From Amycolatopsis tucumanensis (GTDB lineage Bacteria > Actinomycetota > Actinomycetes > Mycobacteriales > Pseudonocardiaceae): DNA of 64,000 nt. Shown here in pieces: positions 34,796 to 43,661 of the stretch. Within the stretch, counting starts at the first letter, position 1; each line of letters starts with the position of its first letter. The position numbers and the translations under genes were made by a program. The stretch is taken from contig NZ_JAKGSD010000002.1 of the NCBI RefSeq assembly GCF_021654135.1, positions 1 to 64,000 on the forward strand, written 5' to 3'. The notes under the pieces were generated by a model, which was not told the origin of the DNA, made no database searches, and saw only the letters and a list, made by a program, of their open reading frames with translations.

Positions 34796-36144
34796 CCGCG
34801 ACCGTGTCCGACGCGCCCGCCGCCCAGCCGGTCCCGGTCTTGCGCGGCTACCGCTTCGAGCTGGTCAAGCTGACCTCGCAGTGGCGGATCCGCCTGCTGG
34901 TCCTGGCCTGCTGGATCGCCCCCGCGGTGTTCGTCGCGGCGGTGAGCCTGCAGAGCTCGCTGCCCGTGGACACCCTCTTCGGCCGGTGGATGAACGCCAC
35001 CGGCTGGGCGGGTTCGCTGGTGATGCTCGGCTTCGCGGGCAGCTACGCGCTCCCCCTGCTGACCTCGGTGGTCGCCGGCGACGTGTTCGCCGCCGAGGAC
35101 CGCCTCGGGACCTGGCGGCACCTGCTGGTGGCGGTCCGGTCGCCGCAGCGGATCTTCACCGCCAAGGCGCTGGCCGCACTCACCGTCATCCTGGTGCTCG
35201 TCGCCGGGATGGCGGTGTCCAGCGCCGTCGGCGGGATCCTGGCGGTCGGCGGCGGTCGCCTGGTCGGACTCGACGGCCACCTGCTCGCTCCCGCGGACGC
35301 CGCCGGGAAGGTGGCCCTCTCCTGGGTCTGCGTGCTGGCCCCGACCCTGGCGCTGGCCGCGATCGGCCTTCTCGGTTCTGTCGCGTTGGGACGGTCGCCG
35401 ATGGGTCTGCTGCTGCCCGCGGTCGTCGCGCTGGTGATGGGGCTGGCCCAGATGCTGCCGCTGCCGGTCGCCGTGCGCCTGGCCCTGCCCACCTACGCCT
35501 TCATCGCCTGGAACGGCCTGTTCACCGCTCCCGCCCAGCTCGGGCCGCTGCTGATCAGCGTCGCGATCGGTCTGGTGTGGACGGTGGCGGCCACCGCGTT
35601 GGCGTACCTGGTGTTCCGGCGCCGGGACTTCACCAACCTCACCGAGGACGGTTCCGCCCGCCGCGCGCTCACCCTGGGCGCGCTGCCGCTGGCCGGGCTC
35701 CTCGCCGTGACGGTCGGGGCCGTCGCGGTCTCGGTGCCCGCCGCGGGTTCCGGCATCGGGCAGGACAAGCTCCAGCGGTCGGTGGCCACGGCCTTCGCCC
35801 ACCTCTACCGCCTGCAGACCGCGCAACTCAACCGGCCCGACGTGACCGAGGACCAGCTGGGCGCCACGGCGGCCTGCACCAAGGGCGACGGCCTGGTCGC
35901 CCCCGAAGGCCCCGGCAACGACTGGCGTTGCGTCGTCTCCTGGCACCTCCCCGGCATCGAGGCCACCGGCGCCGCGATCTACCAGCTCGATGTGACGCCG
36001 GACGGCCGGTTCGTCGCCGACGGCGACGGACCGAAGGAAGTCAACGGCTACTTCCAGGTGCACACCCCCACCGGGGACACCCCGAACCCCCTGTGGCAGT
36101 TCGACGGCAACGTCGAACTGCTCCCCACCACCACGAAGGGATGA
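34792..36144 (+). CDS. ABC-2 type permease with C-terminal extracytoplasmic domain
   Basis: A 450-aa membrane protein. The first about 310 residues carry six or so hydrophobic segments, including LLVLACWIAPAVFVAAVSL, VILVLVAGMAVSSAVGGILA and the L-A-G-L-L-A-V-T-V segment. After the last helix, 140 residues (SVPAAGSGIGQDKLQ onward, containing ACTKGDGLV and DWRCVVSW) form a hydrophilic, Cys-containing, probably outward-facing domain that simple ABC-2 permeases lack. It pairs with the ATPase before it and may export or tether something acted on by the secreted phosphoesterase encoded four bases downstream. Confidence 0.85.
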   Translation: MTATVSDAPAAQPVPVLRGYRFELVKLTSQWRIRLLVLACWIAPAVFVAAVSLQSSLPVDTLFGRWMNATGWAGSLVMLGFAGSYALPLLTSVVAGDVFAAEDRLGTWRHLLVAVRSPQRIFTAKALAALTVILVLVAGMAVSSAVGGILAVGGGRLVGLDGHLLAPADAAGKVALSWVCVLAPTLALAAIGLLGSVALGRSPMGLLLPAVVALVMGLAQMLPLPVAVRLALPTYAFIAWNGLFTAPAQLGPLLISVAIGLVWTVAATALAYLVFRRRDFTNLTEDGSARRALTLGALPLAGLLAVTVGAVAVSVPAAGSGIGQDKLQRSVATAFAHLYRLQTAQLNRPDVTEDQLGATAACTKGDGLVAPEGPGNDWRCVVSWHLPGIEATGAAIYQLDVTPDGRFVADGDGPKEVNGYFQVHTPTGDTPNPLWQFDGNVELLPTTTKG

Positions 36145-36148
36145 GTCC

Positions 36149-38899
36149 ATGCAGGTGACACGCCGCAGACGGCGTGCCGAGCAGGGCCGGTCCGGCGCGC
36201 CCGGCCGCCGCGCCCGGCTCGCGACAGCCGGCGCCACCACCCTGGCGCTCGCCGTCACCGGCACCGGGATGGGTGTCGCGCAGACCCAGCAGTTCGGTGA
36301 CGACCAGGTCGGGCAGGTCACCGACCGGGGCCAGGTCGTCTCCGCCGACCAGTACATCGACCCGATCGGCGACCGCCTGGTCCTGAACAACGGCAAGATC
36401 ATGTCGTCCGCGGTGAGCCCGGACGGCACGCACCTCGCCGCCGCCATCACCGACGGCGGCCTCGCACTGTCCATCGTGGACCTCAAGAGCTGGAAGGTGC
36501 AGCAGCTCGTCGGCAACAACGCCGCGGCGAACCTGCGCATCCCGGGCAACGACGTGGGCCAGGAAGGCCCCACCTACTCGCCCGACGGCAAGCAGCTGTG
36601 GCTCGGCCAGACCGACGGCTACCGCAGGTTCACCGTGAACCCGGACGGCAGCGTCGCCAACCCGGTCTTCGTCCCCATCCCGGCGGACGGCCCCCGGCAC
36701 GCGCTCGTCGGGCAGGCCGTGTTCTCCCCCGACGGGTCCACCGTGTACTCCGCGGTCAACGGCCAGAACCGGGTGGTCGCGATCAACGCGGCGACCGGCG
36801 CGATCCAGCAGAGCTGGACCGTGGGCAACGCGCCGCGGGACCTGGCGCAGGTCGGCACCAAGCTCTACGTCAGCAACGAGGGCGGCCGTCCGGCCCAGCC
36901 GGGCGAGCCGACGCTGAATTCCTACAACACCCAGGTTCCCGCCGACCCGTCGACCGGCGCCACCACCACCGGCACGGTCAGCGTCATCGACCTCGCGAAC
37001 CCGGCGGCCGCGCCCCGCAGCGTCGACGTCGGCCTGCACCCGACCGCCCTGTACGCCCGCAACGGCGCGCTGTTCGTCACCAACACCGCCACCAACGACA
37101 TCTCGGTCATCGACACGACCGGCGACAAGGTCGTCCAGACGATCGCCACCCAGCCGTGGCCGGAGGCATCGGTGGGCTACGAGCCCGACGCGGTGACCCT
37201 CACCGACGACGGGCACCTGCTGGTGACGCTGGGCCGCGCCAACGCGGTCGCGGTCTACCGCTACACCAGCCCGCTCGAGCCGGTCAGCTACGTCGGCCTG
37301 CTGCCGACCGACTACTTCCCCGCCGAGATCACGACCGTCGGCAACGACGTGCTGGTGTCCAACACCCGCGGCATCGACGCTCGCCGCCCGACTACCGCAG
37401 CCGGGCACGCCACCCACGACACCACCGCCAGCCTGCAGAAGTTCCAGCTGCCCGGCGACGCGGCGATCCACGGCTACACGGCGAAGGTCTTCCAGCAGAA
37501 CGGGTGGATCGGCAACTCGGTCCAGCTCGCCAAGGACAACGGCAGCAAGACCCCGGTGCCGGTGCCGCAGAAGCTCGGCGAGCCGTCGACGATCAACCAC
37601 GTGTTCCTGATCGTCAAGGAGAACCGGACCTACGACCAGGTCTTCGGTGACATGCCGGAGGGCAACGGTGACCCGGCGCTGGCGCAGTTCGGCGAGAACG
37701 TGACGCCGAACCAGCACGCGCTCGCCCGCCAGTTCGGGCTCTACGACAACACCTACGACATCGGAACGAACTCCGCCGAGGGCCACAACTGGCTGATGCA
37801 GGCCGACAACCCGGAGTACACCGAGTCCTCGGCGGGTGAGTACGCCCGCAGCTACGACACCGAGGACGACGCGCTCGGGCACCAGCGGACGGGCTTCATC
37901 TGGTCGGGCGCCCAGGCGGCCGGGAAGTCGGTGCGCAACTTCGGCGAGTTCCAGCAGTTCCTGACCAAGCCCGCGGGCGCCACCTGGCAGAACCTGTACT
38001 GCGACACCAGGAACATGCAGGCGACCGGCCAGAACACGGCCTACCCGATGGTGTCGTCCTCGCCGATCCCATCGCTCAACGACGTGTCGGTGCACGGGTT
38101 CCCGAAGTTCGACACCAGTGTGCCGGACATCTACCGGGCCGAGATCTGGAAGCGTGACTTCGCCCAGAACGGGCCAGCGAACCTGAACATGTTCTGGCTG
38201 TCCAGCGACCACACCGGTGGCCCGCCCAACGGCGCCGCCCAGGTCGCGGACAACGACGCCGCGGTGGGCGAGATCGTCGACACGATCTCGCACAGCCCGT
38301 ACTGGAAGGACTCGGCGATCTTCGTCGTGGAGGACGACTCGCAGGCCGGGCTCGACCACGTCGACGGTCACCGGGCGCCGATCCAGATCATCAGCCCGTG
38401 GGCGCGGCACGGCGTGGTCGACAGCCGCTACTACTCGCAGATCACGATGATCCGCACCATCGAGCAGATCCTCGGGATCCACCCGATGAACCAGAAGGAC
38501 AGCGCGGCGACGCCGATGAGCGGGGCGTTCACCCAGACGCCGGACTTCACGCCGTTCACCGCACTGCCCAACCGGACCTCGCTCACCGCGGGCCTGAAGA
38601 CGCCGCCCCCGTGCGGCGCCGACGTGCCCGCTCCGCAGAACGCCACCGCCGCGGCCGTCGCGTCGGAGGCGGTGCCGGCGGACAAGCAGCAGGTGGCGGC
38701 GCAGTGGGCGGAGTGGCAGACGCACCAGCGCCTGACCGGGCCGGACGCCGTGCCGGACTACGCCAACCCCGCGCAGATGGACCATTTCACGTGGTACCAG
38801 ACGCACGGGTGGGCCCAGCCCTACCCCGGTGAGGACCGGATCTACGCCCCGGAGCAGGTTCCGGGCGCCTACATCCCGTCCTCGGAGTCCGACGGCTAA
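36149..38899 (+). CDS. Secreted beta-propeller plus phosphoesterase (acid phosphatase/phospholipase C-like)
   Basis: A 916-aa protein. The N-terminus is Arg-rich, followed by a hydrophobic stretch (LATAGATTLALAVTGTGMG), a likely export signal. Residues about 60-430 form a YncE-like seven-bladed propeller with repeated motifs such as AAITDGGLAL, TVYSAVNGQNRVVAINAATG and VLVSNTRGIDARRP. The C-terminal half is an alkaline-phosphatase-fold phosphoesterase domain: VKENRTYDQVFGDMPEG (metal/nucleophile region), a YDIGTNSAEGHNW motif, and VVEDDSQAGLDHVDGHRAP. The fusion is known in actinobacteria; its physiological substrate is unclear. It is the last gene of the ABC operon and is followed by a hairpin terminator. 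Confidence 0.88.
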   Translation: MQVTRRRRRAEQGRSGAPGRRARLATAGATTLALAVTGTGMGVAQTQQFGDDQVGQVTDRGQVVSADQYIDPIGDRLVLNNGKIMSSAVSPDGTHLAAAITDGGLALSIVDLKSWKVQQLVGNNAAANLRIPGNDVGQEGPTYSPDGKQLWLGQTDGYRRFTVNPDGSVANPVFVPIPADGPRHALVGQAVFSPDGSTVYSAVNGQNRVVAINAATGAIQQSWTVGNAPRDLAQVGTKLYVSNEGGRPAQPGEPTLNSYNTQVPADPSTGATTTGTVSVIDLANPAAAPRSVDVGLHPTALYARNGALFVTNTATNDISVIDTTGDKVVQTIATQPWPEASVGYEPDAVTLTDDGHLLVTLGRANAVAVYRYTSPLEPVSYVGLLPTDYFPAEITTVGNDVLVSNTRGIDARRPTTAAGHATHDTTASLQKFQLPGDAAIHGYTAKVFQQNGWIGNSVQLAKDNGSKTPVPVPQKLGEPSTINHVFLIVKENRTYDQVFGDMPEGNGDPALAQFGENVTPNQHALARQFGLYDNTYDIGTNSAEGHNWLMQADNPEYTESSAGEYARSYDTEDDALGHQRTGFIWSGAQAAGKSVRNFGEFQQFLTKPAGATWQNLYCDTRNMQATGQNTAYPMVSSSPIPSLNDVSVHGFPKFDTSVPDIYRAEIWKRDFAQNGPANLNMFWLSSDHTGGPPNGAAQVADNDAAVGEIVDTISHSPYWKDSAIFVVEDDSQAGLDHVDGHRAPIQIISPWARHGVVDSRYYSQITMIRTIEQILGIHPMNQKDSAATPMSGAFTQTPDFTPFTALPNRTSLTAGLKTPPPCGADVPAPQNATAAAVASEAVPADKQQVAAQWAEWQTHQRLTGPDAVPDYANPAQMDHFTWYQTHGWAQPYPGEDRIYAPEQVPGAYIPSSESDG

Positions 38900-38912
38900 G
38901 CGATTGCGCCAC

Positions 38913-38947
38913 AGGCCCCTGTCCGGTTCGCCGCCGGGCGGGGGCCT
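38913..38947 (+). terminator. Rho-independent-like terminator after the phosphoesterase gene
   Basis: AGGCCCC at 38913-38919 pairs with GGGGCCT at 38941-38947, with additional CCGG pairs possible in the loop, followed by TTC. It begins 14 bases after the stop codon. Confidence 0.7.
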
Positions 38948-38960
38948 TTCCACGTGGTGC

Positions 38961-39206
38961 GAAACCCGCGGGCAAGACCGCATTCCGGTCATGCACCGGC
39001 ACGAACCGCAACTGCGCCGGCGGCGCCTACTACCGGAACGACAGGTGCTACTTCACCACCAAGGGCCACACGTCGAACTGCGCACCACCTGCGACAGCAA
39101 CGGCGACCTCGTCGCCCACGTCCGCTACGCCGGGGCGCTGGACTGGTACACGGTGCACGGCGGCCACGGACCTCGCCGATCCGCCCCCGCTCGACGGAAA
39201 TCGTGA
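38961..39206 (+). pseudogene. Frameshifted remnant of a small secreted Cys-rich protein gene
   Basis: One reading frame gives CTGTNRNCAGGAYYRNDRC, followed by YFTTKGHTSNC, up to about 39080. The downstream part continues in a different frame as CDSNGDLVAHVRYAGALDWY and on to a stop at 39206. Each half is protein-like (Cys, Gly, Tyr, Trp-rich, typical of small secreted actinobacterial proteins) but no single frame covers both. The change of frame lies near 39062-39075. No start codon with an RBS was found. A sequencing error is possible; if so this would be an intact short protein. Confidence 0.45.
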
Positions 39207-39866
39207 CTACGCCAGCAGCTCGTCGCGGTAGATGCTGAAACGGACCGTCCGCGCGGCGTCGACGAGCGCGGGCCGCAGTCGCTGCCACGCCTCGCCCCGG
39301 CCGCCGGCGAGGGTCAGCGCGGCCACCACGGCACCGGCCTTGTCGGTGATCGCCGCGGACATCGACGAACGGCCCGTGATGTCCCGGTGCACCGCGATCC
39401 GCCCGTCCCGCACGGGATTGCCGTCGGGGCCGTCGAACGCGCTGAACAACAATCCAGCCGACGAAGCGTCCGCGCGCAGCCTGCTGCCCTCGTGCACCTC
39501 CGGCGCGCCACGACCGGCGTGCGCGAGGCTGACGACGAGCGCTTCGTCCTGGTCGAGCACGCTGAGGTAGGCGGTCCTGCCGGTCGCCGTCGCCAGCTCA
39601 CGGATGTGGCGGGACGTGTCGCGCTGGATCCTGCGCACGCACGGGGCGGAGCTGCCGATCGCCCACACCCGGGTCGCGAGGCGGTAGCGGCCGTCGGCCT
39701 GCTGTTCGAGGCCACCCCACTCGGTCAGCTCCCGCACCATCCGCCACGCCGTCGCGACGGGAAGCCCGGTGCGGGCGGCGATCTGGGTGACCTGCAGCGG
39801 CCCGGACGCCCGCTCCACCGCGTCCAGCACCGACAGCACGCGGGCGGCGACACTTCGAGGCGGCAT
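39207..39866 (-). CDS. IclR-family transcriptional regulator (1 of 2)
   Basis: A 219-aa regulator. The winged HTH is at about residues 10-65 (VTQIAARTGLPVATAWRMV), and the effector domain from about 75 contains LSVLDQDEALVVSLAHAG. It is shorter than the usual 250 aa, mainly through a compact N-terminus. It diverges from the ABC importer operon across a 140-bp spacer that holds a variant of the island's palindromic operator (39945-39967). It is therefore a likely local regulator of the importer and itself, repressor or activator depending on effector. Confidence 0.9.
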   Translation of the reverse strand: MPPRSVAARVLSVLDAVERASGPLQVTQIAARTGLPVATAWRMVRELTEWGGLEQQADGRYRLATRVWAIGSSAPCVRRIQRDTSRHIRELATATGRTAYLSVLDQDEALVVSLAHAGRGAPEVHEGSRLRADASSAGLLFSAFDGPDGNPVRDGRIAVHRDITGRSSMSAAITDKAGAVVAALTLAGGRGEAWQRLRPALVDAARTVRFSIYRDELLA

Positions 39867-39944
39867 CGCTGCGCTCCCTTCCCCTACTCCGCGCGGAAAC
39901 TAACACGCGGTCCGACAGCGGCAGCCGTCGTCCCACTCCGTGAA

Positions 39945-39967
39945 CGCTTTCCGGAGAGTGAAAACGC
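39945..39967. promoter_or_regulatory. Palindromic operator variant (site 5) upstream of the importer operon
   Basis: CGCTTTCC-N7-GAAAACGC in the same 8-7-8 layout as the other four sites, matching about 11 of the 16 arm positions. It lies between the divergent IclR and substrate-binding-protein genes, 39 bases before the latter's GTG. Confidence 0.5.
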
Positions 39968-40006
39968 GGGCCCGGCCGCGACGATTCCGGCACACATACT
40001 CGGCCC

Positions 40007-41563
40007 GTGCTACGACGAACCTCCCTCCTCCTGTGCGGGGCGGCCGTGCTCACCGCCTGCGGTACCGGCACCGCCGAGAACGGCCCGCCGGCCACGCTCA
40101 GGGCCGGCCTCGCCGCGCCGATCGGCTGCCTCGATCCACATCAGACCCCGCAGACCCCGAACCTCCAGGTGTCCCGCCAGTTCGTGGACTCGCTCACCGA
40201 CCAGGACCCGCAGACCGGCGAGACCGTGCCGTGGCTGGCGGAGTCGTGGACGGTCGACGAGCGGGCCACGCGGTTCACGTTCACCTTGCGCGACGGTGTG
40301 ACCTTCAGCGACGGCACCCCGCTGGACGCCGCCGCGGTCGTCGCCAACCTCGACGACGTGGCCGCGCTCGGCGCCCGGTCCCCGCTCGGCGCCACCTACC
40401 TCGCCGGGTACGCGGGCGCCACCGCGTCCGGCCCGCGCACCGTCGAGGTGCGCTTCGACACCCCGAGCGCGCAGTTCCTGCAGGCCACGTCCATGGTGAC
40501 GCTCGGCATGCTCTCGCCGGCGACCTTGGCGGAGACCCCGGAGAAGCGGTGCGCGGGCACGCTCACCGGCTCCGGCCCGTTCGTGCTCGACGCGGTGGCG
40601 CTCAACGAGGAGGTGCGGCTCACCGCGCGCGAGGGCTACGCCTGGGCCAGCGACCTGGCCACGCACCAGGGCACCCCACGGGTGCGCACGCTGGTCTTCG
40701 CGATCGTCACCGATCCGAGCGCACGGCACGGTAGCCTCGTCTCCGGTCAGCTCGACGCCGACCTGCAGGTTCTCCAGCAGGACGAAGCGTCGTTCGGCGG
40801 CGATGGCGAGGGTCCCCGGCTGCTGACCGGCACCCGGCCCGGCGTCGTGTACACGTTGCTGCCCAACGAATCGCGGCCGGCGTTGCGTGATCCCGCGGTG
40901 CGCCGCGCGGTGGGCCTCGCGCTGGACCGCGCGGAGTTCGCGCCGCTGTTGTCGGCAGGCGAGCGCCCGGCGACCGACGTCCTCGCCTCGACCACGCCCG
41001 GCTACGCCGACCGGTCGCGGGACCTGGCCTCCGACCGGCGTGAGGCGGTCCGCCTGCTCGACGCGGCGGGGCTGCGACCCGGCGCGGACGGCGTGCGGGT
41101 GTCGTTCACGCTGGTGTACTCGGCGACCGAACGGTACGGCGCGGTCTACCAGCTCATGGCCCAGCAGCTGGCCGAGGTCGGGATCGAGCTGCGCGTCACA
41201 CCACTGGACGACGCCACCAACAGCGCACGCCAGAGCGCCGGTGACTACGACTTCGTGTCCTGGGCCGTCACCCGGGGCGACCCGGCGGTGCTGGCGAGCC
41301 TGTACCCGGTGGCGAGCGCGAACCCGTTGCGCCGCAACGCACCGGACGAGCTGGACACCGCGATCGCGGCGATCGCCACCGTCCTCGCCCCCGAGGAGCG
41401 GGCACGGGCCGTGGACACGGCCGCGAAGGCGATCCTCGCCGGCGGGCACGGCATCCCGTTGTTCGAACAGGCCTCGTCGATCGGTCTGGCACCCCGGGTG
41501 TCCGGGGTGCGGCTGGACGGTTCGGGCCGTCCGATCTTCTCCGACGCGGAGGTGGACGCATGA
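40007..41563 (+). CDS. ABC transporter substrate-binding lipoprotein (peptide/nickel family, SBP_bac_5)
   Basis: A 518-aa lipoprotein. The N-terminal signal MLRRTSLLLCGAAVLTAC contains the lipobox LTAC with the lipidated Cys18. Family motifs include LAESWTVDERATRFTFTLR, then GVTFSDGTPLDAAAVVANL at about 95-115, and VRRAVGLALDR. This family binds peptides, but also opines, sugars and aromatic or heterocyclic compounds. It starts the operon SBP - unknown protein - two permeases - fused ATPase. In an island that degrades 3-hydroxyanthranilate-type aromatics, its ligand could be the substrate or an amide/peptide conjugate of it. Confidence 0.9.
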   Translation: MLRRTSLLLCGAAVLTACGTGTAENGPPATLRAGLAAPIGCLDPHQTPQTPNLQVSRQFVDSLTDQDPQTGETVPWLAESWTVDERATRFTFTLRDGVTFSDGTPLDAAAVVANLDDVAALGARSPLGATYLAGYAGATASGPRTVEVRFDTPSAQFLQATSMVTLGMLSPATLAETPEKRCAGTLTGSGPFVLDAVALNEEVRLTAREGYAWASDLATHQGTPRVRTLVFAIVTDPSARHGSLVSGQLDADLQVLQQDEASFGGDGEGPRLLTGTRPGVVYTLLPNESRPALRDPAVRRAVGLALDRAEFAPLLSAGERPATDVLASTTPGYADRSRDLASDRREAVRLLDAAGLRPGADGVRVSFTLVYSATERYGAVYQLMAQQLAEVGIELRVTPLDDATNSARQSAGDYDFVSWAVTRGDPAVLASLYPVASANPLRRNAPDELDTAIAAIATVLAPEERARAVDTAAKAILAGGHGIPLFEQASSIGLAPRVSGVRLDGSGRPIFSDAEVDA

Positions 41564-42738
41564 CGTGGCACGACTTCGGTGACGGGCGCGCGGTGACCGC
41601 CGCCTCGTTCGTCGCGGCGGCACGGTCGCTGCTGGACGCGGCGGTCGACGCCGCCGGTGGCGGGGAGGAGACCAGGGCCGACTTCGTCGCCGGCCTCGCC
41701 GCGTGCCTGGCCACCTCCGGTCCCTACGCGACCCTCCGCCTCGACGCGGGACTCGTCGACCAGGGCGTGCGCGGCGAACTGGCCGCGAACGCCGACGCGG
41801 TGTCGGCACTGGTGCTGGACCTCGTCGCGGACGCACCGCCACCGCGACAGACTGGTCCCGCCGACATCCACAGCAGCTGCGTCGGCTACTCGTGGATCCC
41901 GCCGGTGGTCCGCAGGCTCATCGGCGGGCCGGAGCTGCATCCGGCGCGCAACCTGTACAACGAGTGGCTGTGGCAGCTCGTGCTGCTGCGGGACGCGTTG
42001 ATCCCGTTCACGAACCCGGCCGAGGTGCCGGTGCTCGCCGGGCCCGACGGGCTGACCCGCCTGCAGGACGCCCGTGACTGGTTCGCGGTCCAGGTCATGA
42101 CCCGTCGCATCGCGCACGAGGCGATCGTGCGGTTCGCCGCCGAGGTCGTCGCCGGCGCACGGGCCGACGGCGCGTACGGGTTCCAGCACGACGGTGCGGT
42201 GGTGCTGCCGCCGGTCGCGCTGGACGGGCCGGTGCTCGGCCCGGCGTACCTGCTGACCTACCGCGCGGGCACGCTCGTGCCGGAGGACGTCGCGTTCTTC
42301 GTACCCGCCACGGGCCAGGAGACCGCCGCCCTGTCCGCGCCCGCGAAGGCGGCGGGTGAGGTCGAGGTGGTCAGCCTGTCCGACCGGCTCGTCCCCGGTC
42401 CGCCAGGACCGGCGGGGACCCGCACGCTCACGCTCGTCGTGGGCTTCGACGGGCACGAGTGGACGGCCGACCTCGGGCAGGCGCTGCGCGGACACCGGTA
42501 CGCCGCGCGGCCGAGTGGTCCACAACGGACGTCCACCTCGGACACGGCCACGTGGTCGGGGTGTGCGGTGCTGCGGGAGGACGGCGTGGTCGCCGTGCCC
42601 GACGGCGGGCTCATCCCGACCGGCGGCCAGCGCGCGCTGACACTGGCGCTGCTGGGCAGGCTGCGGCCGGGGAACGTCGTGCTCTGGACCGGCCAGGACG
42701 TGGAGCCGGGCAGCGTGCTCCTCGACGTCAGGGGCTGA
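41560..42738 (+). CDS. Unknown protein embedded in the ABC importer operon
   Basis: A 392-aa protein that I do not recognise. It has no signal peptide or membrane segment. It is translationally coupled to the lipoprotein (ATGA) and two bases before the first permease, so it is almost certainly part of the uptake function or first catabolic step. Notable stretches are SSCVGYSWIPPVVRRLIGG, NEWLWQLVLLRDALIPF, and the C-terminal half LVPEDVAFFVPATGQETA and GFDGHEWTADLG. A 2-domain alpha/beta enzyme or scaffolding protein is possible. Its placement inside an Opp-type operon is unusual. Confidence 0.7.
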   Translation: MTWHDFGDGRAVTAASFVAAARSLLDAAVDAAGGGEETRADFVAGLAACLATSGPYATLRLDAGLVDQGVRGELAANADAVSALVLDLVADAPPPRQTGPADIHSSCVGYSWIPPVVRRLIGGPELHPARNLYNEWLWQLVLLRDALIPFTNPAEVPVLAGPDGLTRLQDARDWFAVQVMTRRIAHEAIVRFAAEVVAGARADGAYGFQHDGAVVLPPVALDGPVLGPAYLLTYRAGTLVPEDVAFFVPATGQETAALSAPAKAAGEVEVVSLSDRLVPGPPGPAGTRTLTLVVGFDGHEWTADLGQALRGHRYAARPSGPQRTSTSDTATWSGCAVLREDGVVAVPDGGLIPTGGQRALTLALLGRLRPGNVVLWTGQDVEPGSVLLDVRG

Positions 42739-42740
42739 CC

Positions 42741-43661
42741 GTGCGCCGGTTCGTCCTGCGGCGGGTCGGACAGGCCGCCGTCGTGGTGCTGGCTGCCTAC
42801 ACGCTGACGTTCGCCGCGTTCCACCTGCTGCCCGCCGACCCGGTGCGGATCATGATCGGTCCGGAGAACGCGGTCGACGAGGCGAGGGTGGCCGCGCTGC
42901 GTGCCGAGTTCGGGTTGGACCGGCCCGCGTGGGTCAGGTACGCCGACGGGCTGTGGCACGCGCTGCGCGGTGACTTCGGCACGTCGTTCCAGACCGGCCG
43001 CGGAGTCGGCGCGACGATCGCCGACGCGGCACCCAGGACGCTGGCGTTGGCCGGCGCGGCGCTGCTTCTGGCCGTGCCGCTGGGGTTCGTGATCGCCTGG
43101 CTGGCCGCGCACACCGGCAGGCCGTGGTTGCGCCGCTTGCTCGGTGGCCTGCCGGGGCTGTCGCTGTCGATGCCGACGTTCTGGCTCGGCCTGGTGTTGC
43201 TGCAGGTGTTCTCGTTCGGGTTGCGGCTGTTCCCGGCTCGCGGCGACGGGCCGGCGGGGCTCGTGCTGCCCGCGGTGACGCTGGCCGTGCCGTCGTCGGC
43301 GTTCGTGGCGCAGGTGCTGTCGGTGCGGCTGCTGGCGGAGATGCGGCAGCCCTACGTGAGCACCGCACGTGCGAAGGGCGCGTCGGTGGCGCGGGTGGTG
43401 TCGGTGCACGCGCTGCGCAACGCCGCGATGCCCGCGCTGACCATGGTGGCGCTCCTGGCAGGCTGGCTGCTGTCCGGCTCGGTCGTGGTGGAGACGGTGT
43501 TCGCGCGCAACGGGCTCGGCCGGCTCGTGGAGACCGCGGTGACGACCCGGGACCTGCCGGTGCTGCAAGGGCTGGTGGTGGTCACGACCGCGCTCGTCAC
43601 CGTGCTGGCGCTCGCCGTGGACCTGCTGCACCCGCTGGTCGACCCGAGGGAGCGCGGGTGA
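42741..43661 (+). CDS. ABC importer permease (DppB-like)
   Basis: A 306-aa permease starting at GTG 42741. It has six hydrophobic segments, HLLPADPVRIMIGPENA after the first (typical of DppB), and the EAA loop YVSTARAKGASVARVV before the last two helices. It overlaps the next permease by 1 nt (TGATG). Confidence 0.93.
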   Translation: MRRFVLRRVGQAAVVVLAAYTLTFAAFHLLPADPVRIMIGPENAVDEARVAALRAEFGLDRPAWVRYADGLWHALRGDFGTSFQTGRGVGATIADAAPRTLALAGAALLLAVPLGFVIAWLAAHTGRPWLRRLLGGLPGLSLSMPTFWLGLVLLQVFSFGLRLFPARGDGPAGLVLPAVTLAVPSSAFVAQVLSVRLLAEMRQPYVSTARAKGASVARVVSVHALRNAAMPALTMVALLAGWLLSGSVVVETVFARNGLGRLVETAVTTRDLPVLQGLVVVTTALVTVLALAVDLLHPLVDPRERG

